A DNA stretch of 64,000 nt from Rodentibacter caecimuris (GTDB lineage Bacteria > Pseudomonadota > Gammaproteobacteria > Enterobacterales > Pasteurellaceae): the NCBI GenBank assembly GCA_001998905.1, contig MLAA01000008.1, forward strand, positions 55,922-119,921, given 5' to 3'. The position numbers and the translations under genes are program-made. The notes beneath the pieces are model-generated. The model was not told the DNA's origin. It ran no database searches and was given only the letters and a program-made list of their open reading frames with translations. Positions 11,409 through 20,134 of this stretch are shown here, piece after piece. Every line of letters begins with the position of its first letter. Positions within the stretch are counted from its first letter, which is position 1.

Positions 11409-11834
11409 TTATTTTACAATGTCGCCTTTAAGCGCAACGCCTGCCATTAAATTACCAGCATGACATTCATATTGTGTGGAGCTTTTATACTCAACTTTCT
11501 TATAAAAGCTAACTAAGTTACCCACTTTTCTTGCGCCTTCTTTTGCAGCACGTTCTTGGAAATTTTTCACTGCAGATAAGAATGCCCATTGGCAAGCTTT
11601 TGCGTCCGATTTATTAGCTGCATTGGTTTTTGGATTCGTCGTAATGCCTTTCCGGATCACCTTCCCTGGAGCAGGTTTGCCAAAATAAAGTTTAATACTT
11701 GGATCCAATATCTCTTTTGCCTCCGGCGAATTTAACGCTTCTTGAATGGAATAATAGTGAGTCGTGTTACGCGGTGCACAAGCTCCCATAACAAATGCTG
11801 CCATAGCAATACAAATGAGTTTAATTAGTTTCAT
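11409..11834 (-). CDS. Predicted lipoprotein of the APE cluster, function unknown
   Basis: A 141-residue protein with a lipoprotein signal (MKLIKLICIAMAAFVMGAC, lipobox MGAC at about residues 16-19) and a mature region of mixed alpha/beta character with two further cysteines. Small proteins of this kind occur in many APE clusters and are sometimes misnamed excinuclease subunits in databases; that is from memory and implies no DNA-repair role. It is probably anchored in the cell envelope. The gene follows the acyltransferase by 63 bp and ends just before the uptake-signal terminator. The exact function is unknown. Confidence 0.8.
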   Translation of the reverse strand: MKLIKLICIAMAAFVMGACAPRNTTHYYSIQEALNSPEAKEILDPSIKLYFGKPAPGKVIRKGITTNPKTNAANKSDAKACQWAFLSAVKNFQERAAKEGARKVGNLVSFYKKVEYKSSTQYECHAGNLMAGVALKGDIVK

Positions 11835-11897
11835 TTTGTTCTCCTCAATGAATAAGATATTAATATAGAAATAATCAAAAAGAGATATTCTTCTTAA

Positions 11898-12833
11898 TTA
11901 CCTTTGATGCCAAAAATCGTAAAAATTAAACCACAAATATGGATTCTTAGCACATTCTTTTGCCAAAGAATCAGCATAATTTTGCATTGCCTGCTGAATC
12001 TGCTGCTGACGAACAAGTCCTCTTCCTTGAAGAGGCGGTGAAAAACGTCGAAGTTTTAAACGATATCTTCCTTTTTCTTTCAAACTAAAAATAGTATTGA
12101 TTGGTGCTTTTAACAATGTAGCCAGTAACCAAGCTCCCTCGGGAAACTGAGCATGTTTCCCTAAAAATTTAACCGTTTGTGCTTTATCTCCGCGAACAGG
12201 AATGCGATCTGCAGCAATGGCTATCCATTCTCCCTGCTCAAGGCGCTTACTCAATTCAAACATCTTTTGTGCATCTAACGTATCAACTTGAATTACCGGT
12301 AATTCTCCCGCACCTACGTCAACTAAGGCTTGGTTAAACACTTCTGCGTGTTTACTGTGAACCAATGCGTTTAATTTAAAATTTGGATGATGTCCGCTAT
12401 TTAATAATGCTCGACAAATATCTATATTACCAAAATGAGAACAAAGCAGAATTTGCCCCCGTCCCTCGCTATCAATATCCGAATAAAGATTATCCTCGTC
12501 ATCAATCACCAAATCCGTATAACGAATTTTATGTTGCCAAACCGCAAAACGATCAGTAATGGATTCACCAAATGCTAAGAACTGGCGAAAAACTGCCGCT
12601 TTCTGTAATTTCACGTCAGGAAAATAATTCGTCAGATTCCGCTGATATTCTGCAACATAATAACGAACTCTACGAGAAGTAAGGTAAAAATAGAGTACTA
12701 CCCAGAAAGTACAAAAACGAATCATCCAGAGTGGGCAATATTGTACAATCCAGCGAGTAAGCATAAGGAAAAATTGAGAACCGCGCTCTTCTTGATTTGC
12801 CCAATGTTGTGAATTTTTATGAGGCCGAATCAT
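11898..12833 (-). CDS. apeJ: LpxL/HtrB-like acyltransferase (C-terminal half of ApeJ as a separate gene)
   Basis: The protein has 311 residues from the ATG at 12833. That A is also the last base of the upstream TGA, so the two genes are translationally coupled (TGATG). It is a member of the lipid A late acyltransferase family. The HX4D catalytic motif is HFGNID (about residue 134-139) in LLCSHFGNIDICRALLNS, and DRIPVRGD follows downstream. One hydrophobic N-terminal helix lies at about residues 20-50. In APE clusters this domain is thought to attach the polyene to a lipid head group in the inner membrane. In E. coli it is, to my knowledge, fused to the glycosyltransferase as ApeJ; here it is a separate gene. 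Confidence 0.85.
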   Translation of the reverse strand: MIRPHKNSQHWANQEERGSQFFLMLTRWIVQYCPLWMIRFCTFWVVLYFYLTSRRVRYYVAEYQRNLTNYFPDVKLQKAAVFRQFLAFGESITDRFAVWQHKIRYTDLVIDDEDNLYSDIDSEGRGQILLCSHFGNIDICRALLNSGHHPNFKLNALVHSKHAEVFNQALVDVGAGELPVIQVDTLDAQKMFELSKRLEQGEWIAIAADRIPVRGDKAQTVKFLGKHAQFPEGAWLLATLLKAPINTIFSLKEKGRYRLKLRRFSPPLQGRGLVRQQQIQQAMQNYADSLAKECAKNPYLWFNFYDFWHQR

Positions 12834-13561
12834 CAAAATTTCCCTGTTAATAGCCGTTTTATCATTCCCCAAAATAAACGGGCATGCATTTTACTAATAA
12901 GCCAATTATCTGCCCAACTGCGAAAATGAGAGATCCCTTTTTCATTATATTTAACCTGAGTATCTACCCAAATCATTGGAATTTTCCGCCAGCGACAGTA
13001 AACCAAAATTTCAATATCGAAATCCATTCGATCACCTAACCTCTCCTGCATTAGAATCGGCATAACCATTATCAGCGGATATAAACGGAACCCACACATA
13101 CCATCATCAATGTCTAGAGATAATGTATTTAACGCAATCCAAAAATTAGTAATTTTACGCCCATACAACCGAGACTTTGGTGCATCTTTTCCATAGATAG
13201 GTTTACCACAGATAAGTGCGGTCGAATTCTGACGAGATTTTTCCAGCATTATCTGAATATCTATAAGGTTATGCTGTCCATCTGCATCGACTTGTATAAC
13301 ATGTGTAAAGCCCCGTTCAAATGCCCATTGTAACCCTGCTTTTACCGCAGCACCTTTACCACCATTTTCAGGTCGAAAAAGCAATGATACGTTATTCATT
13401 CCAACTAATGTTTGCAAAACCTGTTTTTGCTCTTTTGCAGAGCCATCATCGACAATCAAAATTGGTAGGTTAAACACTACTAACTTAGTAATCACTTCCC
13501 TAATTGTAGTTGAGTGATTGTAATGAGGAATAACAATAAGAGGGTTAATTTCAGTCATCAT
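12833..13561 (-). CDS. apeJ: Family 2 glycosyltransferase (N-terminal half of ApeJ)
   Basis: A GT-A fold protein of about 242 residues. It opens with INPLIVIPHYNHSTTI, has a VDDGS motif and the metal-binding QVDADGQH near residue 90. The late region WVDTQVKY is typical of dolichyl-phosphate-mannose-synthase-like enzymes. It probably transfers a sugar or similar group used to anchor the polyene to the membrane. The start is uncertain: ATGATG at 13561/13558 overlaps the end of the upstream AMP-ligase gene, and 13582 is also open. It overlaps the acyltransferase gene by one base. Together the two correspond to the fused ApeJ of other APE clusters. Confidence 0.85.
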   Translation of the reverse strand: MMTEINPLIVIPHYNHSTTIREVITKLVVFNLPILIVDDGSAKEQKQVLQTLVGMNNVSLLFRPENGGKGAAVKAGLQWAFERGFTHVIQVDADGQHNLIDIQIMLEKSRQNSTALICGKPIYGKDAPKSRLYGRKITNFWIALNTLSLDIDDGMCGFRLYPLIMVMPILMQERLGDRMDFDIEILVYCRWRKIPMIWVDTQVKYNEKGISHFRSWADNWLISKMHARLFWGMIKRLLTGKF

Positions 13562-15203
13562 TATTTTCTTTTTTTCGTTCAATAATTAAACCACTTGCAC
13601 AAATACCAATATCATTCTTGAGCTGAAATTTTACTCGTTGTTTAGCGTTGTCCCAATTTAAAATAAGTTGAACTTCATCATTCGGTCGCAAAAATTGCTG
13701 AAATTTAAGATTCTCAACACGCTCAATATTAAATTCACTTTTAATCAATAATGGAATACTATCAATCACCCACTGTAATTCAACTACACCAGGTACAAGC
13801 GGAAAGTTAACAAAGTGTCCTTTAAAATAATGCAAATCCAATGGAACTCTACCGAGTAAAATCAGTTCATTTTGTTCCGCTCGTTGAGCTAGCCAGACAG
13901 GTTCATGTATAGGATTACGACAAACTAGTTCAAAATCACTATGCAAAATTTTTGACTGAGCATTACGCGGTAATCTGTCGGTTAAACGCCAATAGCGTGG
14001 TAAGGCAAATTTTTCTTGGGTCTGAGCGAGATGCTTTCTTAAGTTATCAGTAAGATATTTACGTCCGCTTTCACGTAAACATTCAATCCCCGAATCACTT
14101 AACGCAATCCACGCAACTGCACGCCGCTTTTCTGTATGTTTTGCTACATAAACATCCGCAATCCACTGATGTTTCAATAAATCTTGTTCAATTTTTATCA
14201 ATGAAATCCGCTTATCTCCCAATTTTACAATGCGATCGATTCGCCCTAACAATTCAAAACCGTGTTCAAATAATTTAACGGCATCAGCAGTTTGTTCACG
14301 TCCAATAGTTCGGGTTGACTCCACCCACAATACGCCTTGATTATTAATACCAATGCACACATCTTGCAAAGGTCTCCAATATTGCTCAGGCTGACGAAAA
14401 GCAATGCATCCCGTTTCCGTGCTACCGTAGCCTTCTAAGATTGGACAATTAAGTGCTGTTTGAATTTGTAGACCTAATTGTTCATCCAATGCCCCGCCGG
14501 AAGAGATAATTCCACTTAAAGTACATTGAGAGAAATTAGGATATGACAAATTTAAACGAGTAAGCAAAGCCGGGCTAGTAACCCACAAAGTAGGGCGACC
14601 TAAACAACTTTCCGCAATAAGATATTCCGGATAAACCAGTTGTTTACGCCCAATTGACCAATTACGCTCCTCTAACCGATGCCACAATGGAATCAATACG
14701 CGATACGTCAAACCATAGAAATGCTGAACACTCACACTTCCCACTACATGAATAATATTTTGCTGAAAAGGTAAAAATTTACCGACTTCAATGGCTTCTC
14801 TCCATAAAAGTGCGGCCGTTTTTTTCAGTATTTTCGCTTCTCCGCTACTACCCGATGTTTTTAACCATACTTCACTTTCACCATTCCAATCTATCGATGG
14901 ACAAGTAAAGGTTTCAGTAGGCTGAGATATCCCATAATGTGGAAATTTACTGTCATCAAATAGAAAATTTGTATTTTCTTGTACCCATTGCTGATTTTCC
15001 AACAATAAATTCGGAGGAAGTAACACTTTCACTTTTGCCTGAAAACAGGCAAGTAATACGCAACTAAATATTGCGGCATCATCAAACCACAACCCAACAG
15101 ACTTTATACTATCCTGTTGTAGTTGTTGAGAAATTTGATGAGCCCGCAAGAAAAAGTCATCACTCTGCCAAACAGGATTTAATGCGATAGGATTATTATT
15201 CAT
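13551..15203 (-). CDS. apeH: AMP-ligase fused to a hotdog 3-hydroxyacyl-ACP dehydratase (ApeH-ApeI)
   Basis: A 550-residue two-domain protein. Residues 1 to about 430 are an adenylate-forming ligase with the phosphate loop LKTSGSSGEAKILKK (113-127), EGYGSTETG and the hinge LLGRIDRIVKLGDKRIS. Residues from about 445 to 550 are a FabZ/FabA-like hotdog domain (LDLHYFKGHFVNFPLVPGVV), where H and the PGV stretch mark the active site. The ligase would activate an aryl acid starter and load it on an ACP; the dehydratase would form the double bonds of the polyene. The standalone paralog at 15725-17086 lacks the hotdog domain. The gene overlaps the membrane-protein gene upstream by 8 bp and the glycosyltransferase downstream. 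Confidence 0.9.
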   Translation of the reverse strand: MNNNPIALNPVWQSDDFFLRAHQISQQLQQDSIKSVGLWFDDAAIFSCVLLACFQAKVKVLLPPNLLLENQQWVQENTNFLFDDSKFPHYGISQPTETFTCPSIDWNGESEVWLKTSGSSGEAKILKKTAALLWREAIEVGKFLPFQQNIIHVVGSVSVQHFYGLTYRVLIPLWHRLEERNWSIGRKQLVYPEYLIAESCLGRPTLWVTSPALLTRLNLSYPNFSQCTLSGIISSGGALDEQLGLQIQTALNCPILEGYGSTETGCIAFRQPEQYWRPLQDVCIGINNQGVLWVESTRTIGREQTADAVKLFEHGFELLGRIDRIVKLGDKRISLIKIEQDLLKHQWIADVYVAKHTEKRRAVAWIALSDSGIECLRESGRKYLTDNLRKHLAQTQEKFALPRYWRLTDRLPRNAQSKILHSDFELVCRNPIHEPVWLAQRAEQNELILLGRVPLDLHYFKGHFVNFPLVPGVVELQWVIDSIPLLIKSEFNIERVENLKFQQFLRPNDEVQLILNWDNAKQRVKFQLKNDIGICASGLIIERKKENNDD

Positions 15204-15744
15204 TATTTTTCTTCTTGTATTTTGGGCGAATAAACCACTCGCCAGCCATGACTATTATCATTATTACATAAGCAATCACTCCACTATATAACGCCCAAGC
15301 CTCGAGATAATTCAGCCCGATCAATAGCGAAGTAATCACAATATTCACAATAAATACGGAACACCATACTTGAGTTACTTTCCGCGTATAAGCAATTGCT
15401 TGTACTGGCAAATCAGGCTCTTGTAGACGCGCTAGCTTTTCAACCACCGTTTGTTTTGCCCAAAGACTACCACCAAATAGGATAAGCATAAAACTATTAA
15501 CCCACACAGGGTACCAATACATTAAATCTAGACCACGGCTTATCCCGGAAATAAACAATACCACAGCCATAAGAAATGCAAAAAAACGCTGAATACCTAT
15601 TCCTTGCAACCCTTTGCATAACCATAGAAACGCTAATCCAAAGGGCAAATAAGGCAACCAATACAAATTTGGCTGCCACCACCAAAGTAGCGGATATGCA
15701 ACACTTAGCAAAGTTAATAAAAAATTAGTGAACACTTTTATCAT
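15196..15744 (-). CDS. apeG: COG4648-type integral membrane protein (ApeG-like)
   Basis: About 182 residues from the ATG at 15744, with roughly five to six membrane helices separated by short charged loops (for example RGLDLMYWYPVWVNSFML). Proteins of this type occur between the ACP and ligase genes in APE clusters and are needed for or associated with pigment production, but no biochemical role is established. The open frame extends up to 15915, but the extra N-terminus lies wholly within the ligase gene and is polar, so the clustered ATGs at 15744-15753 are more likely. The RBS is weak, suggesting coupling to the ligase gene, which ends at 15725. Confidence 0.78.
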   Translation of the reverse strand: MIKVFTNFLLTLLSVAYPLLWWWQPNLYWLPYLPFGLAFLWLCKGLQGIGIQRFFAFLMAVVLFISGISRGLDLMYWYPVWVNSFMLILFGGSLWAKQTVVEKLARLQEPDLPVQAIAYTRKVTQVWCSVFIVNIVITSLLIGLNYLEAWALYSGVIAYVIMIIVMAGEWFIRPKYKKKNNE

Positions 15745-17086
15745 TAACATCATGCGTTTTAAATTGATCTCGCTGCTCTGCCACACAAATTTGTTCAAAA
15801 GCAATTTTACTAATTTTAGATTGACTATTACGCGGAAGCTGGTCTGTAAATCGCCAAAAACGAGGTAATGCCATCTTTTCTTGGCTTGCTGATAAATGCA
15901 GAGTAAGTTGAGCAATTAATATTTTTCGACTTTGCCAATATTTCTGCAAACCAATAGACGATAATGCGACCCATGCGACGAGTCGATTCCGTATAGGATG
16001 TTTACCGATATAACAATCTGCTACGGTTTCATGCTTTTGTAAATCCTGCTCGATACTTAGCAATGAAATACGTTTATCCCCTAGTTTTAAAATACGATCT
16101 GCTCGACCTAAAATGTCAAAACCATTCTCAGATAATTCAACAATGTCTTCACATTGTTCTCGGCCTGATAACCAATCCGCTTCTATCCACAATGCCGAGC
16201 GCTCATCTATACCAATACGAGCATCAGGCATTGCTTGCCACAAGTGTGAACCTCGCCTCATCGCAATCGCACCGGCTTCAGTTGTGCCGTAAAAATCAAT
16301 AATATCAAACCCCAATACATTTTTTACATTGCGAGTAATTTCTGTAGATAGGGCTCCGCCCGCCGATATGATTGCCATTAAATTAGGAAAAGCTAAGCGT
16401 TTCCAATCAATACTGGATAACATTGTCGGGCTACTAATTAGAACCGTTTTTTCTGATTTTAAATAAGTCTGGGCTAGATTTTCAGGATAAAATTGTTGCT
16501 TTCGCTCAATCTGCCAGCCTAATACTAAAGGCATCATAATCTGGCAAATTAGACCGTAGAGATGTTGGATACTAACCGTACATACTGCCGTTGTTTGATT
16601 ATTCGATAAAAAGCCAAAGGCCTTTGCACATATTTGTGCATTTCGCCAAAGTTGCCCTGCGGTTTTAATAATTGTTTTCGGCTGACCTGTACTACCAGAT
16701 GTTTTTAGCAAAAACTCAGTAGTTGTAATAAAATCGCTAAGAGGGCGACAGGGTCCAACATTGTGTAAATCAATGTTTATGCCAAATTGATCAAAATAGT
16801 TCACATTAGTTACAGAAATAAACGTATCAGCCAACCACATATCAGCAAACTCATTTGCCCAACTCACATTTTCATCCGTAAAATTCGGTAGAAAAAGGGT
16901 TCGAACATTCGCATGCCAACTCGCTAACAGAGTACAAGCTAACTTAGCGGCATCCTCAAACCACAAAGCAACAGTTTTAATTTTTTGTTGCTGGAATTGT
17001 GTAGCGATTTGCCAAACTCTTCGTTCAAAATCAGCATAATACCAAGAAGGCGATTGAGCTATCAGATCTGTTGATAAATAATTCAT
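15725..17086 (-). CDS. Standalone AMP-ligase, paralog of the ApeH domain
   Basis: A 453-residue adenylate-forming enzyme with LLKTSGSTGQPKTIIK (about 128-143), DFYGTTEAG and GRADRILKLGDKRIS. It aligns end to end with the first ~430 residues of the fused ligase-dehydratase at 13551-15203, including the shared openings VALWFEDAAKLACTLLA and VGLWFDDAAIFSCVLLA, so the two arose by duplication. It ends without a hotdog domain. It may charge a second acid (for example a different starter, or a fatty acid for the resorcinol arm) or serve a different ACP. It sits between the two ACP genes and apeG, where usual clusters have no ligase. Confidence 0.85.
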   Translation of the reverse strand: MNYLSTDLIAQSPSWYYADFERRVWQIATQFQQQKIKTVALWFEDAAKLACTLLASWHANVRTLFLPNFTDENVSWANEFADMWLADTFISVTNVNYFDQFGINIDLHNVGPCRPLSDFITTTEFLLKTSGSTGQPKTIIKTAGQLWRNAQICAKAFGFLSNNQTTAVCTVSIQHLYGLICQIMMPLVLGWQIERKQQFYPENLAQTYLKSEKTVLISSPTMLSSIDWKRLAFPNLMAIISAGGALSTEITRNVKNVLGFDIIDFYGTTEAGAIAMRRGSHLWQAMPDARIGIDERSALWIEADWLSGREQCEDIVELSENGFDILGRADRILKLGDKRISLLSIEQDLQKHETVADCYIGKHPIRNRLVAWVALSSIGLQKYWQSRKILIAQLTLHLSASQEKMALPRFWRFTDQLPRNSQSKISKIAFEQICVAEQRDQFKTHDVNDKSVH

Positions 17087-17108
17087 TGATTTCGCTTCAC
17101 ACCAAAGG

Positions 17109-17360
17109 TTACTCTGCCTTTTGACTGATTTTTACAACCGCTTGAACGACATCTGCTACTGTACGCACATTACGAAAATCTTCCGCTTGTAATTTATGGC
17201 CTGTTTCACGTTTTATATGATCGATTAAATCAATCGCATCAATACTGTCAATCTCCAGATCTTCGTAAAGGCTTGTTTCAGGTGTAATTTTTTCAGGGTC
17301 AATTTCAAACAAAGTTTCCAAAGCCTTTACTAGTAAATTTTGAATTTCTTGTTCTTTCAT
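17109..17360 (-). CDS. apeF: Acyl carrier protein (ApeF-like)
   Basis: 83 residues, acidic, with the phosphopantetheine attachment motif E-I-D-S-I-D near residue 40 (Ser in DLEIDSIDAIDLIDHI). It carries intermediates as thioesters on a 4'-phosphopantetheine arm. The gene starts 3 bp after its neighbouring ACP gene stops, so they are co-translated. No phosphopantetheinyl transferase gene is present in the window, so activation depends on one elsewhere. Confidence 0.93.
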   Translation of the reverse strand: MKEQEIQNLLVKALETLFEIDPEKITPETSLYEDLEIDSIDAIDLIDHIKRETGHKLQAEDFRNVRTVADVVQAVVKISQKAE

Positions 17361-17363
17361 TAC

Positions 17364-17621
17364 TCACCCCTTAGCCGAACGAATAAAAGCAGCTAATGTT
17401 GCAACATTTTCAAAATGATTACGCAAATCGTGTTTTTCACTATCAAGCTGTAATCCAAACGTTTTTTGTACTGCCAACCCTAACTCAAGGGCATCAACCG
17501 AATCTAGCCCTAAGCCATCATCACCAAAAAGAGAAATATTTGAATCAATATCTTCGATACTCATATCTTCTAGTCCAAGACTATCAATAATTAATTGTTT
17601 TAATTGGGTTTCAAGTTCCAT
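17364..17621 (-). CDS. apeE: Acyl carrier protein (ApeE-like)
   Basis: 85 residues with the attachment motif GLGLDSVDALELG around residue 42. Its longer acidic loop (FGDDGLG) before the Ser matches the ACP type annotated as phosphopantetheine-binding protein in APE clusters. It is the first of a tandem ACP pair. In studied systems one ACP carries the growing polyene and the other has a helper role; which is which cannot be told here. Confidence 0.93.
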   Translation of the reverse strand: MELETQLKQLIIDSLGLEDMSIEDIDSNISLFGDDGLGLDSVDALELGLAVQKTFGLQLDSEKHDLRNHFENVATLAAFIRSAKG

Positions 17622-17630
17622 TATGGCTCC

Positions 17631-18395
17631 TTAAATTGTATGTGAATTAAACAAATCTTCCAGTTGCGTTTTCAAACGGCGAGAAGCAATAGGCAATGAT
17701 GTTTGAGTAAGTAATGTTTGTGGGTTAATATCTTCCTCGACAATGAGTTCATAAGTGATTTTCTTTTTCGGAATACGATACCAAGGCTGCCCTTTTTTGA
17801 AATTCGGCGGTGTCATCTTTATTACTAGCGGAGTAATCACTTTTGCACTGCGTAAACCAATAGAAACAGCTCCACGATGCAAATTTACGACACCATCCCA
17901 ACCCGTTCGAGTTCCTTCTGGAAATAACAATAGTGCCTCATTTTGTAGAATTTGATGGCTTTTTTCGAGCATTTCTACACCTTCAGTATTGGGCAAAAAG
18001 CCACATGCTAAAATAGGAGCAACCAAAATCGGATTATTCAATAGCTCTTTTTTTACAATGCAATTCAAATTGTGTTTTTTAGATAGGACTAACACAACAT
18101 CTAATAAAGACGGGTGATTTGCTACGATAAGTTGTCCAACACGCCCAATACGTTCAAACCCTTGATATTTAACCTCCAATACACCTGCCCACTCAATATA
18201 TCGAATAAAAAATCCCCAAATTATACCGACTTTACGACGAGCTTTTAAATGAGTATTTAAGTCGTTGTTATTTGGGTTTCTGGTATAAGAAAATAAAGCT
18301 AGACGAAAAAAAATACCGGCTACAGCAAACAATATAAAACCGAATAACGTACCGAAAAAACGACGCAACCAATCTAATTTTTCCACCATTGCCAT
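17631..18395 (-). CDS. apeD: Lysophospholipid/1-acylglycerol-3-phosphate-type acyltransferase (ApeD-like)
   Basis: 254 residues with an N-terminal membrane helix (about 10-35) and the PlsC motifs ANHPSLLDVVLV (H-x4-D) near residue 93 and LFPEGTR near residue 158. Enzymes of this family move acyl chains onto glycerol phosphates. In APE clusters a copy is always found and is thought to take part in anchoring the polyene in the membrane. GGAG lies 9 bases before the ATG at 18395. The gene overlaps the end of the chain-length-factor gene by 22 bp. Confidence 0.9.
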   Translation of the reverse strand: MAMVEKLDWLRRFFGTLFGFILFAVAGIFFRLALFSYTRNPNNNDLNTHLKARRKVGIIWGFFIRYIEWAGVLEVKYQGFERIGRVGQLIVANHPSLLDVVLVLSKKHNLNCIVKKELLNNPILVAPILACGFLPNTEGVEMLEKSHQILQNEALLLFPEGTRTGWDGVVNLHRGAVSIGLRSAKVITPLVIKMTPPNFKKGQPWYRIPKKKITYELIVEEDINPQTLLTQTSLPIASRRLKTQLEDLFNSHTI

Positions 18396-19126
18396 ATATT
18401 TTCCGCTCCTGTCGCTGTTTGCCAGCTTGTCTTATTAGCATACTGACAATAAACCCAATTAAGTGCATTATCCTTAGGTAAAAGTGCGGTTGAATTTTCA
18501 TACTTTTTTTCCACCATACTAAGCTGATATTGTGCACCATTCTCTACTAATAGCGCTAGTGCATAAGCGAATGGTTGGCGATATACTGGGTTTACGTTAT
18601 AACAATCCAATAGCGGACTTTCCGCCGCAACGACAAGCACTCTTGAATAGCCGTCATTCAATAATAAGTGTGCTTCAAGTAAAGCAGACTCCAAATTATC
18701 CCGACGAGCGGTAATCGACACAGTTTCTGCTGTTACCTGACGAAACTCAGACCATTGTCCGACTAAAGCATTATGTACGGACAAACTAAATGAAGTAGGA
18801 GAGACATTTCCCTCTTGCAATAGCGTATGCCATAATCCGAAACTACGGTTAATTTCACTATTATTAGAAGCATAAACTACCGGGATATTAGCTTCCGCTG
18901 TAGAAATCAGATTCCAAGCAGCCTCAAAAAATAAACGAGCGGAATCGCTTAAACGACGGCGTTTTATCGGTGGTAAAAAAGTAAGTTTAGGTTGAAAATC
19001 ATCCCAAGACTTCGCTTGCTTCTCCCAATGCTCTTCACCAAGCAACCAATCGCTTGTGGACAGTATTTTATTGGTTACAATACTCCAAGAAGGAATACTA
19101 AAAGAGAATTTACAGAAACTTGCCAT
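18374..19126 (-). CDS. apeC: Beta-ketoacyl synthase chain length factor (ApeC-like)
   Basis: 250 residues matching the short ketosynthase-like family (PF13723 type). The conserved late stretch TSFSLSVHNALVGQWSE is where true ketosynthases continue to the active Cys, but no Cys nucleophile or His pair is present, so it is catalytically dead. In the studied APE system such a protein pairs with the ketosynthase ApeO as chain length factor. It follows a lipoprotein gene by 6 bp and overlaps the acyltransferase gene. Confidence 0.88.
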   Translation of the reverse strand: MASFCKFSFSIPSWSIVTNKILSTSDWLLGEEHWEKQAKSWDDFQPKLTFLPPIKRRRLSDSARLFFEAAWNLISTAEANIPVVYASNNSEINRSFGLWHTLLQEGNVSPTSFSLSVHNALVGQWSEFRQVTAETVSITARRDNLESALLEAHLLLNDGYSRVLVVAAESPLLDCYNVNPVYRQPFAYALALLVENGAQYQLSMVEKKYENSTALLPKDNALNWVYCQYANKTSWQTATGAENIWQWWKN

Positions 19127-19132
19127 AACACA

Positions 19133-19576
19133 TTAATAATTTTTAAAGAGTTCACTAATCATTCGATCTATTTGACCTTGAATACCTGTTTGTTTAGCGA
19201 TGTCTCTTTCGGCCCCTCGATAACGGTAATTTATCTCACCAAGATCTTTCAGTGTACCTGATGTATTCTCGCGTAATACCATACGTCCGCGTACAATTAA
19301 TTCTTTTTTACCTTTAAACGAAGTCGCAAGTACATATTTACAATTCTCTGGTATTTTCGCCTGTCCGTAAGTTATTGTTTTAATATTTTTTTTCTCAAGA
19401 CTTTTAGTAATAAACGCCGTTAGTTCTTTTGGTGTAAAATTTAGTGGGGATCTAGCCTCCCGAACACACACAGCCGTTAAATCGTTCAATTTTTCTGCGG
19501 GTTCAATATCTGTTAATCCAGCAGAGCATCCTGCTAAAACAGGGCCTAATAACATAATAAAAATTAACTTTTTCAT
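19133..19576 (-). CDS. Sbal_3080-family-like lipoprotein
   Basis: 147 residues with a lipoprotein signal ending in LAGCSAG (lipobox near residues 13-16). The mature part is a small alpha/beta domain with two Cys (CVREAR and ENCKYV) that could form a disulfide. It resembles the Sbal_3080 lipoprotein family, from memory; the function is unknown. Its place between two ketosynthase-like genes suggests a cell-envelope role in pigment placement. An ATG at 19576 follows AGGAAAT. 78 bp separate it from the gene upstream. Confidence 0.75.
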   Translation of the reverse strand: MKKLIFIMLLGPVLAGCSAGLTDIEPAEKLNDLTAVCVREARSPLNFTPKELTAFITKSLEKKNIKTITYGQAKIPENCKYVLATSFKGKKELIVRGRMVLRENTSGTLKDLGEINYRYRGAERDIAKQTGIQGQIDRMISELFKNY

Positions 19577-19654
19577 AATATTTCCTTACATAAAAATTGT
19601 AAATTAGTTTACACGAAATTCAGCAAACCTCCAATATGACAGACAAAGAGGTCC

Positions 19655-20134
19655 TTATCTCTTTACGACCCACCAAACACTCTCATCTTTTTGATCTTGC
19701 CTATAATGCTCAAACACCCAACCGACCAGTGCAGTTTGATTTACAGATAAATCTAACTCCGCCAATTCAAAAAGTTGTGAAAGTTGACTTTTCTCTAATG
19801 CCAGAAAAAGACTTGTACCGTTTAAATTCAAACTTTGTGCCAATTGAAAAGTAGCCGCATTACTAATATTTGCCATAAAATCCAACGGACTGGGCATTCC
19901 CCGCAACATCAAATTATTGAAGAGTTTCCAAAATTTTGTAGGAGAGTTAAAACTAGAACCAAGATAAATTGCACTTTCCTCATTTAAATATCCACGCAAC
20001 GGCAAGGCACCCAGTAACGCTAACGCAGTGAAGCGACTTAACCGACGCGTATCAATCTCATGTTCCTTCAAACATAATCGCAACGCTTTATCATCTAGCT
20101 GCTGTTCAAATCGGTATTCTGCTATCACTTCCAT
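19655..20134 (-). CDS. Small ketosynthase-like protein, no active-site Cys
   Basis: About 159 residues from the ATG at 20134, which overlaps the upstream ketosynthase stop by 10 bp. It resembles only the N-terminal half of a ketosynthase fold: RRLSRFTALALLGALPLRG, then YLGSSFNSPTKFWK and SPLDFMANISNAATFQLAQS. It ends before the position of the catalytic Cys. It may act as a partner or second chain length factor for the ketosynthase at 20125-21084. I cannot assign a tested function. The length suggests a stable separate protein and not a broken gene, since ATG, spacing and overlap are regular. Confidence 0.7.
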   Translation of the reverse strand: MEVIAEYRFEQQLDDKALRLCLKEHEIDTRRLSRFTALALLGALPLRGYLNEESAIYLGSSFNSPTKFWKLFNNLMLRGMPSPLDFMANISNAATFQLAQSLNLNGTSLFLALEKSQLSQLFELAELDLSVNQTALVGWVFEHYRQDQKDESVWWVVKR

